From Phlebotomus papatasi (lineage: Eukaryota > Arthropoda > Insecta > Diptera > Psychodidae): a DNA stretch of 64,000 bases. The translations under genes and the position numbers were made by a program. The notes below the pieces were generated by a model, which saw nothing but the letters and a program-made list of their open reading frames with translations, ran no database searches and was not told the DNA's origin. Each line of letters opens with the position of its first letter. Position 1 is the stretch's first letter. Below, one piece after another: positions 55,833-64,000 of the stretch. Location of the stretch: assembly GCF_024763615.1 (NCBI RefSeq), contig NC_077223.1:69378627-69442626 (forward strand), given 5' to 3'.

Positions 55833-56084
55833 AGCGCTGGCACACCTTTTCAATTGAGTGAAATTCAATCGATTGAAATTTTACTTCTTGCTCTTTTAAA
55901 CTGAAGTAAGATATATTTGTCTCTTTCTGTCAAATGAAAATTAGAATTTCAATTTCGTTTTCAACTTCAATTTCAATTCTCATTTGACAGAAAGGTACAG
56001 GTATATCTGATTTCAGTTTGAAAGAGTAAGACGTAAAATTTCAATCGATTGAATTTCACTCAATTGAAAAGGTGTGCCAGCACC
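55833..56084. mobile_element. 252-bp palindromic MITE
   Basis: Ends GCGCTGGCACACCTTTTCAA and TTGAAAAGGTGTGCCAGCAC; arms pair over about 120 bp each, including AATCGATTGAAATTTTAC. Confidence 0.75.
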
Positions 56085-56089
56085 ATTAA

Positions 56090-56850
56090 AATTGAAATCT
56101 TTAAAGTGAAATATCTCGAGAACCGCTCGACGAATGTCCTAATTTTTTTTTTAAATTGGTCTAAATTTTCTGGGCTACAACATAAACATAAAAAAATTCA
56201 AAATCGCATGCTTAAATTTCGAGATAAACAACAAAACGTGATTTTTAACCGGTTTAGAACCGGTTTTTTTAAAAAAAAAACTAATAGCACAGAAATCGTC
56301 GTACGCGCGCGTAGATATATTTAAAAAAAATATGAAGATATCTATCCAAACCAGAGATATTGCGTACTACGGACGGCCGGACGGCAGCCGAACCCGAAAT
56401 TGCCGGCTTATGATTTTCGGCTTCAGGGATGTTCAAAACCTGTGGCAGCCAAAATCCCGAAAGCCAAAATCCCGAATGTTCAAAATCCTGATAGGAATGA
56501 AATTATATGGAGGAAAATTTTTAGAATAATTTTCCAAGACACAGAAGATTTCCCTTTGCCTCCAGCAAGCACGGGTGCAATCGTGGGAGTAGCTATAACA
56601 CTTTTAAGAATTCGGGATTTTGGCCCTTTCGGGATTTTGGCCGTCGGGATTTTGGCTTTCGGGATTTTGACCGGGACCCGTTCAAAACATATACCCTGTG
56701 AATTTCAGCTCAATCTGAGCACTTTGAGAAAATTCGAGGATTACAATAGGTGTGATTAGAAGGAATAATACCTAATTTGGGTCCGATCTGACGAGGTTGG
56801 ATTTCACCTGTGACTACAAAAGCTGAGATTGTAAAGAATCTCAGCTAAAA
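56090..56850 (+). repeat. Diverged relative of the 1.7-kb tandem element, single copy
   Basis: Contains AATATCTCGAGAACCG, GGGCTACAACATAAA, a GGACGGCCGGACGGC run near 56370, a nested GGGATTTTGGC copy (56440-56680) and the hairpin AGCTGAGATT-6 nt-AATCTCAGCT at 56821-56846. Confidence 0.5.
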
Positions 56851-57309
56851 TGCCTAAAATGTGTTGCCCGAAACTTGAGTCGTCCAAAGGTAGCGTACTT
56901 TCCCCTATAATATTTGTATTTCTAAAATCTTGACTAAACCACAAACCACACCACCTTCTTTTAGGAAAAATGTCTCAAAAACGATCTTCTCAAAAAAAAA
57001 AAAAGAAATCTGTAAGAAAAAAAATCAAAACTACCAAAAAAAAAATTTATTTTGAATAATTTTTTTTTTTTTCAATCCAATAATAGGGTAATTTTGTTTT
57101 TTTTTTTTTTTTTGGTAAGATTTTCTCATTTTGCAACATCTAATTCTACAAGCAAACAATTAATTGGAGTTTGAGTCCAAAGTTAAACAGTGAATAAAAT
57201 GATTTTATACGGAATGCGTAAAAAAAAGTACATCAAAAGAACAATCAGATACCTTGAAGAGGAGATCTTCCCATCTCAAAAAGAGCTAATTTGTCATGGA
57301 TGGATCTTT

Positions 57310-57699
57310 TCAGGAATAAGGAGGTGAATTTATTTGGTTGGTCTGCAGGAGCAACAGTTCTAGCTGCTCAGGTGTTAGTGATTGGGCAACTCCTTGATAT
57401 TCCTGAACAGGAATCTGTGGGATTTGAGCATGTCCTTCTATGCCCTCTTTATGCATTGTGTCTGAAGTCTCGGGATGTTCTTCCGGAAGGGACTGCTCAG
57501 TAGACTTCTCCGGAGACGACAGGCAATACCATTTGGCGTCTGCGTTGGGCTCAGGCTCATCGTCCGGGGACCGAGGCCTTTTTTGTGACAAGGAGGCTTG
57601 TGAACTTGTGAGATCCATTTCTTCGTTTTCGCCCGGTATTTCCAAGATTTCCACATCCTCTGGACTTTTCTCACTTGTCTGGTCAGTCCAGTCAGTCAT
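57310..57699 (-). CDS. Acidic, probably disordered 129-aa protein, unidentified
   Basis: Single-exon frame beginning MTDWTDQTSEKSPEDVEIL in a good start context (AAAAATGAC) and ending INSPPYS then TGA. It is rich in Glu, Ser, Pro and Gln, with one basic patch (QKRPRSPDDEP) that could be a nuclear signal and a leucine run (QLELLLLQ) near the C-terminus. There are no cysteine clusters or membrane segments. No donor site seems to be missed before the stop. The coding sequence is much more GC-rich than its flanks, which supports a real gene. The function is unknown to me. Confidence 0.6.
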   Translation of the reverse strand: MTDWTDQTSEKSPEDVEILEIPGENEEMDLTSSQASLSQKRPRSPDDEPEPNADAKWYCLSSPEKSTEQSLPEEHPETSDTMHKEGIEGHAQIPQIPVQEYQGVAQSLTPEQLELLLLQTNQINSPPYS

Positions 57700-57734
57700 T
57701 TTTTTGCTTAAATTTCACTTCTTTTTCTTGGAGG

Positions 57735-57775
57735 ATATTTTGACGTGACAACTTGGCGACTTATAAAAGCTTTTT
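57735..57775 (-). promoter_or_regulatory. Possible TATA-type promoter of the 57310-57699 gene
   Basis: On the minus strand CTTTTATAAG lies about 65-70 bp upstream of the start codon, which fits a short 5' UTR. Just upstream, CCAGATGGCGCCAC (57818-57831) resembles an insulator (CTCF-like) or housekeeping-promoter motif. Both are pattern matches only. Confidence 0.3.
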
Positions 57776-57839
57776 GTTTTGATCTCTCAATCTCCTTAGA
57801 AGTCAGGCTATTTGTAACCAGATGGCGCCACAAATTTAT

Positions 57840-59022
57840 GGTAATTCAAACCGTAACGGAATGTTACGAGGATCAAGGAATTCTAATTAAAAAAAAACAA
57901 CAATTTTAAGTGGATGAGAGTCAATTTATTTCCTAAATATTTCTCTTCTGAATCATAATTATCCTTTCTGTCCTTTTTTTCTTTTAAATATTAGACACAA
58001 CAGCAACGAGACAATAGTTTTTTTTTTATATTTTTTTAAAAGGTAATCTTTTCTTTTACTTTCACATTTTAAGCAACATCCTCAAAAAAATAATCTCTAC
58101 ATTAGTTAGTTTCTCCAATTCTGTGCTCCAACTCTTCTCTCTCACTTCTTTCGTCCTTTTTCCTTGCTCAAAATTAATTGCAGTGGTTAGAAAAAAAGGA
58201 AAATTAAATTGCGTACAAAAAGAGTAATTTATAAGTAATAGAAGGAAAAATCACAGTAATATTTTTTCTTTTATCTTTTTTCTTTCTTTTTTTGTCAATT
58301 ATGCGAATATACCCTTACATTACTATATTACTCCAAAAAAAAATCGTTATTTCCTTCACGAAATATATTTACTAAATTTTAATTCGATATAATTATTCTT
58401 ACCACACAAATATTACGCTATATAATTAATTTTTCGTCATTTGTATAATTAAATATACTCAATTATATAAAATATTGACTTTCCATTTAATAAAATGGGG
58501 AAAAATTATGGGAAAAAAGAGGTAAAGTGAAAGTGCTTACAATTGTTATTGAAAATCTAAAGTCTAATAACTTAGAAAATTATATTTTTTGTTGGGGTTT
58601 TTTGGGGTAATCTGGGTGGTTTGAAAGGCACCTCAAACATTCCATCAATCTTCTTCTCGTCTATTTTCATTTTGAACATTATTCTCTCTTCAAAATTAAA
58701 AAAATATATATTATAAAGATTAAAGAAAAATAGATGTTACAGAAGAGGGATTTTTATCTTACCTGAACTTCTTATTTTCATTTTGAATAATTTATCTTTT
58801 TAAAACCTTTTATATTTTGCAGGAATATTAAAAAAAAAGAACAAACTCCGCCTAAAATTGTAATATTCAACCTCTTCGGGAATTATAATAATTTAAATTG
58901 ATTACGAATTATTTAGATGATCTTGCCTAAAAAATTTAGGCCACGCCTCTCCCATAAAATCATGTACACTTCAAGAACGCTTGACATTTCATTGGTAAAA
59001 AAGTGTAAGCCATTTCCAACTA
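57840..59022. other. AT-rich stretch without a recognised gene
   Basis: Low-complexity, repeat-poor sequence. It may be intron or 3' UTR of a neighbouring gene, but I see no exon. Confidence 0.4.
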
Positions 59023-59256
59023 CAGTAGACTCTCACTCAATCGGCTCTTTTTCAATCGGGCGTCAAATTTTGTTGACAGTTTTCACGCTTAATTATGAAG
59101 CTAATTCGCTCAAATTCGCTGTAGTTCTTCCTATTTTATCGTGATTCTTTATAATTGAGCACTTTTTGTGGAATTTACAAAGGCTTTGATGCTAAATTCT
59201 ATCGCTAAACCGGATGACATTTTGCCCCATATTCACGATTGAGAGAGAGTCTACTG
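59023..59256. mobile_element. 234-bp pogo-like MITE, copy 2
   Basis: Ends CAGTAGACTCTCACTCAATC and GATTGAGAGAGAGTCTACTG, flanked by TA. Inverted relative to 28455-28686, to which it is very similar throughout. Confidence 0.8.
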
Positions 59257-59869
59257 TATTTCCTAACTCTTTCTGAAAAAAATGTAATAAATATTATAGA
59301 TTGAAAGGAAACGCTTGTAACAAAAAATCTTAAGGGGGTAGCCTGAATTGTCTGAATTACAAAGTAAAAATAAAACTTTTGTTTTGCTGAAATCGATTGA
59401 AATAATAACATAAAATCTCACAGAAAAAAAGAACTGCCAGGGGCCAAATCCACGTGTTTCCGAAAGTTAATATCAAAATTTTGCCCAAAAAATTAAGGTT
59501 TTGAAAACCCTGAGAGTTCCAATTTCAATTTTAAAGCCCTTAATAGAAAAAACCGTGCCCATCTCTTTTACTATTTCGTGTTTAAGTAAAAGTTATGTAA
59601 TCTTCTTATAATGGAGAAATAAAGCTCAATAAATTCTCTTCACATACAAAATAATCAAAATTGTTACATATTCAAAGGCTTTTTCGTTGTAGTCGAAAAT
59701 TGAACCTGCTTATAAAAGACTGAAAACTGTCCACGAGGAACATAGGGAAAACTGGAGCAGTAGTAAACATGGGGTGGTTGTAAACACTGCGATTTTCTTA
59801 ATGATATATTACACTTTAGACGACAAGATCTATATGAATTCATAGATACGATGGAATCCTTGTCAACTG

Positions 59870-61120
59870 AAGAAATCGTACAAGACGTCCCGGGATTATT
59901 AAGGAGTAACTCATTTCGGAGAACCCGGGAAACCCACACAGTTTTTAGTAAATCCGGGGAACCCATATATATTTCATGGAAACAGAAAAACTCAGAGAAC
60001 ACACAAGGAACTTATCAGGAACTCAGGAATCTCGTGTAAAAACCCGGGAAATCCAAACATTTTTCAGGGAACTCACAGGGAATTTTGGAAACCCATATCT
60101 AATGTCAGGAAACCGGGAACTCGAGTCACTCTGATGGTTTATAAATTGTCCCTTGGGGATTACGCATATATTCAGGACCGAAAAAAACCGCGCGAAATGG
60201 CATTATACATACAAAAAGATATGCTTAGCCCCAGGAGATTTCATTCGAATAAGGCGACCATATAGAACGAATTCTGCGCGGAGTAAAAGTTTTCAGAACA
60301 AAAAGATTCATCAATAGTTTTTGGCCTCAGTTTTTCAATAAATTGCTAATATATTCAAAAAGTTTAACTATATTTTTTTTTCTAATAAAACTGATTATGC
60401 ATTCTGATAAAAGCATATTTCAAAAATTATTTCACAAATTGGCTCCAAATGGTAGGCAAACATGCATGATTGTGTGTGCATGATCCCGTCAGGCATATAA
60501 TTCTTATGTGCATAATTCCGGGATCCTCTACACCTAAATTCTAGTGATCAACTCATTAGTCGCCCATTTTGTAGAATTAGATTAAATTAGATTAGTATTA
60601 GGGGTCCCGGTCAAAATCCCGAACGCCAAAATCGCGAAAGTCAAAATCCCGAATACTTAAAAGTGTCACAGCTACTCCCACGATTGTACCCGCGCTTGCT
60701 AAAGGCAAAGGGAAATCTCCTATGTCTTAGGAAATTATTCTAAACATTTTCCTCCATATAATTTCATCAATTTCAGGATTCTGAAAATTCGGGATTTTGG
60801 CTGCCACCGAGTATTAGATTAGATTAGGTTACAATGGAGGCGGTTCCTTGCGGATCCGCTGCACCCAGGCCTCCTTTTGAGCCCATTATGCATCCCCAAT
60901 TAAATTAATCCCTGTTAAGGGCAAGATTGTTCAAGCCAGCCCGTTTTTCGGATAAACTTCATTAAATAGGGCGGCTTAAATCTTGATAGGTCTTCATCAG
61001 ACAGCACCACATTACCTAGCAGCACCTGTCTGATGTTACATAAGATTGTGTGTGCATTATTCCGTCAGGTGTATAATCCTGATGCGCATAATTCTGGAAC
61101 CCTTTACACCTCGCTCCTTG
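59870..61120. repeat. Mixed repeat remnants
   Basis: 59910-60120 holds GGAACCCATA-type tandem phrases, 60150-60530 is a CGCGAAATGG family copy, 60600-60800 an inverted GGGATTTTGGC copy, and 61030-61110 a fragment of the second family. Confidence 0.6.
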
Positions 61121-62000
61121 GAAATTACAAGGGGCCAACTCACTTTTTGGCGATTTTAAGCTTTTAATGCACTCAGACAGAGAATTTAATAAAATTTCAA
61201 ATGATATGAATCTTTAAATTTCGTAATTACAAAAGTTTTTCAAAATTTTACTCTTTATCCAAGAGACATCTGAAATTAAATTCACGAGGGGAAACAGACA
61301 AAATTTTATAACTAATTGCTCTTTATGACTATCACTTCCCTAGAGATAGTAACAAAGTATCGACTTATCCAAACATTTTTTTGCATCTTAGTCTGACTTT
61401 TATTATATTTTTTGTTTTTAATTCTCTGTTTTCTTTCTTTGAGTGATGCAGATGTCTCATACAACCTGATAAAGAGTGTTCCAGCGTTTTAGACTGGAGA
61501 TTGGTTATCAAGACTAAGACGACGGTGGCTGATATTACAGAAACATTCTTTGAAAACTTGTATCTGCCAAACTTTTGCTTTCAAGAGAAAAAGTCAACAT
61601 TTTCTAAAAAAAATCTTGACTATTAAGAAATTAGAGCGGTTAAGCCATATGAGTAAGCCTTACAAATGGAGCCTTAAGATGGGGCGTGGTCTAATTTGTT
61701 GTCGACGAAATTCAGTGAAATTTAGTAAAATTAAAAGATTAGAATCAATGGAATAAATTGCTATAAATATAATGTATCTTTTTTATCTCTGCGATTTTCA
61801 CTACGTTTAAAATAAAATCGCTCATAAACTTCAAAAAGGGGCGTGTCCAACAATCATTTTAACAAGGGGCTTGCTCGGGAAATTTAATAATACATTCCTG
61901 CAAAATATATTGGATTAAAAAACAAAGAAGTTTAAGTAAAAAAATTCTCAGGAAAGTTATTAAGAAAAATTAAAGAAATTGTCTTGAAAACTTACAATAG
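61120..62000. other. Gene-free stretch
   Basis: Contains a diverged piece of the GGCTTTAGACTGGAGG family (61485-61680) and nothing else recognised. Confidence 0.45.
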
Positions 62001-62807
62001 AAAAAAACACACTGTAGAAAAAGTGCAAAAAGGAAGAGTAGTAAAATGTTTTTGTCATGATTAAGTTAAAATTAATAATATCATAAATAGAAAATTCTAA
62101 TAGTATAAAAGTCAACTAAATTTTATGTACAACAAAAAGATTTAATATTAATTTTTTTCAGGTTACAATTGTTTTTTTTTTAGTCATCAAAGAGTTGTTT
62201 ATTTCTTGTTTATTTAGGAATTATTCTTTTTCATCGTCTCTCATAATTTATTTATTTTTTTTTATTACTAATCAATTTCTAATGCGCGTTTTCGATTAAT
62301 TTCCGTGATGCTTACAATTCATTCTAGATTTTTTTTTTAAACCGTTTAACATTGCAATTTCTTTTTTTTTTGCAAGAACACATAATTTCGAGCAGAAACA
62401 TTTCAAATAACAAAACAACTACACAAAATTGTACTTTTTGATTTTAAATCTCTTCTAAAAAAAATCATGAGAAAACTGGGACTGAAATTAAAAATTATTT
62501 TCTTATTGTTATATAATTTCCATGATTTTTTCGTCTGATAATTTGTGCTTTTAAATGAAGACACGAAGTTTTTTCTTACAATTTACATCGTTTTTTTCCT
62601 GGTTTTCTTTTTTGCAGACAGTAAAATTTATGAAATCACCACAAATTCTTGGGCATCATCAAATTAAATAATAAAAAAAAACATCTCTAAATTGGACCGA
62701 AAGACAGATAATCCATCGAGGACATCTTTAGCATTAACGTAAATTTATCTGAAGCATCTACGCGCGATATTCGAGTCAAACAAAGAAACGTCAACGAGAG
62801 AAAGTAC
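62000..62807 (-). other. Probable 3' UTR of the 62808-63086 gene
   Basis: AT-rich, repeat-free sequence downstream of that stop, with TTTATT strings (minus-strand AATAAA) near 62250-62262. Confidence 0.35.
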
Positions 62808-63086
62808 TCAAACCTTATCTACGCCGTTGGACTTTGTGCTGACAGAATCGTCATTTCCGGCAGCATTGTCACCATTCTGAGCCTGATTCATGGCCATGCG
62901 ACTCTTCTTCTTCATCTCCATCAATTGTTTCCTCTGAGCTTCACGCTTCTGCGCAGCCAAAGTGGCTGCAGCGGACTTCTTGGCCGGCCCTGAGCTCGTT
63001 GATGATGATGTTGAACCCTTCGTAGCCAATGGTCGCTTGGTCAGTTTAGCTCCCTGAGGTGGAGCTTTAGCCTCCACGGATTTCTT
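62808..63086 (-). CDS. Last coding exon of an unidentified gene running off the right edge
   Basis: Acceptor TTTTGCAG|AAGAAATCC, then 92 codons and TGA at 62808-62810. It begins KKSVEAKAPPQGAKLTKRP, continues with a Ser/Thr-rich stretch, an Ala/Lys/Gln/Arg-rich helix-like segment (AAQKREAQRKQLMEMKKKSR) that may be a coiled coil, and an acidic Asn/Asp-rich tail. The codons are GC-rich against AT-rich flanks. The family is not recognised. The possible donor at the end (AAG|GTTTGA) is poor, so the stop is favoured. Earlier exons would lie to the right, beyond 64000 or in unread sequence. Confidence 0.6.
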   Translation of the reverse strand, partial: KKSVEAKAPPQGAKLTKRPLATKGSTSSSTSSGPAKKSAAATLAAQKREAQRKQLMEMKKKSRMAMNQAQNGDNAAGNDDSVSTKSNGVDKV

Positions 63087-63429
63087 CTGCAAAAGAAACA
63101 ATTAGGTTTTGAACAAAAAAAAAGAAGACAACCTCTTTTTGAAGTTATTTAATTGCAAGGGGTGACTCAATTCAATTTTTTATTGACAAATGCTTCCTGG
63201 TTTCTTAGGTTTCGCAAATATTTTCATAGGTTCCTCGAGTTTTGCGAAAGAATTCAGGGATTTCTCGGGTTTCACGAAGTCATTTTCGCGTATCACGCAG
63301 GAATTTTTTTTGTCTCCTGTGAGACTCTGAGTACCCAAAGTAAAATATAAATAATTTGAGAAAAAAACACTTTTTTGGAATATTTAGAATCGATAGAAAT
63401 TTAATACTTATAGATAACCAAATTATAAA

Positions 63430-63790
63430 AGTCAGTGATAAGCCTAGATCAGCTTATAGAGGTGCGATTCCTTCATTGCAAATTCGGATTGTGGCAAACT
63501 CGAATGATATTTAAACATAAATAATGTAAATTTCGTTCAATAATTCTTAAACTATATGTAACATATTATCGTTATTAATAAGGAAAATTGGATTAGAAAT
63601 GCATGAAAGTATCTGAAAAACTTGAAAGTTGATTTTTTTTGGAAACTATGTAGAACAGTGGCCTCAAACTTTACATCTATTAAGAGCCTCCTTCAGGTTT
63701 GGTATGTGTAAAATTTCACTTGGAAATAAAAAAAATTGGATGAGAAATGCATAGAAATGTCTAAAAAATTTAAAGTCGATTCGATTTTAA
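63430..63790 (+). repeat. Repeat block like the 5' part of the tandem element
   Basis: GATAAGCCTAGATCAGCTTA then TAGAGGTGCGATTCCTTC resembles the unit start at 35530-35580. It is followed by the block seen at 55070-55334. Confidence 0.5.
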
Positions 63791-64000
63791 CATCCCGTGA
63801 AATTCCGCGAAAAAAACGCGCCCCACGAAAATCCGCAAAAAAATCGCTCTCCGGGAAAGTCCGTGAAAAAATACTCGCACCGCGAAAATCCGCGAAAAAA
63901 TCCGCGCCTCACGAAAATCCGTGAAAAAAAATCACGCCCCGCGAAAATCCGCGAAAAAAATCCCGACCCGCGAAAACATTCACACCCCGCGAAAATCGGC
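63790..64000 (+). repeat. CGCGAAAATCCGCGAAAAAA minisatellite, array 2, cut by the window end
   Basis: Diverged units like those at 55335-55675 run to the last base, so the array continues beyond 64000. Confidence 0.8.

Overview
The window is nuclear DNA of an insect, most likely a fly or midge (Diptera). It is strongly AT-rich and has spliced genes with GT-AG introns. The predicted SC35 protein reads like insect SC35, and the OATP transporter has the insect layout. About nine tenths of the bases are intronic or intergenic and are packed with short DNA transposons inserted into one another. I cannot name the species. All gene calls come from reading the sequence; exon joins were checked for splice sites and reading phase by hand.

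Three protein genes are read in full. (1) SC35/SRSF2, minus strand, 8036-12085, three exons, 180 aa. (2) eRF3/GSPT1, plus strand, 12495-29427, seven exons, about 543 aa. It starts 409 bp from the SC35 start codon, so the two genes are divergent and probably share a promoter region. (3) An organic-anion transporter (OATP/SLCO family, possibly Oatp74D), minus strand, 33798-52158, five exons, 746 aa. Three smaller candidates lie on the minus strand: an acidic 129-aa reading frame (57310-57699), the last coding exon of an unidentified gene that runs off the right edge (62808-63086), and a 66-aa reading frame with its own poly(A) signal just inside an OATP intron (42434-42634). SC35 and eRF3 act in mRNA splicing and translation termination; the transporter is unrelated to them.

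Repeats by region: 1-6.9 kb, nested inverted-repeat elements and fragments; 6.9-8.0 kb, SC35 3' UTR; 8.2-11.5 kb, SC35 intron 2 with a TTAA-flanked MITE; 13-29 kb, three long eRF3 introns with many MITEs and a 1.3-kb degenerate tandem array; 30-32.5 kb, a LINE end and other repeats; 34-42 kb, the long OATP intron with a 0.4-kb palindrome, a 4.2-kb inverted-repeat element carrying two 1.7-kb tandem units, a LINE end and two 328-bp MITEs; 44-51.9 kb, fold-back elements, a second LINE end and GGGGAAAGT MITEs; 53-57 kb, fold-back clusters, a LINE remnant and a minisatellite; 58-62 kb, mixed repeats; 63.8-64 kb, the same minisatellite again.

The most unusual structure is the 4.2-kb element in the OATP intron. 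It holds two 1.7-kb direct repeats, each built from diverged modules of about 300 bp and ending in a short (GGCC)n run, followed by a 3' hairpin. A distant relative at 56.1-56.85 kb has the same hairpin with a compensatory base-pair change. I found no CRISPR, rRNA, tRNA or bacterial operon, and no convincing new protein system.
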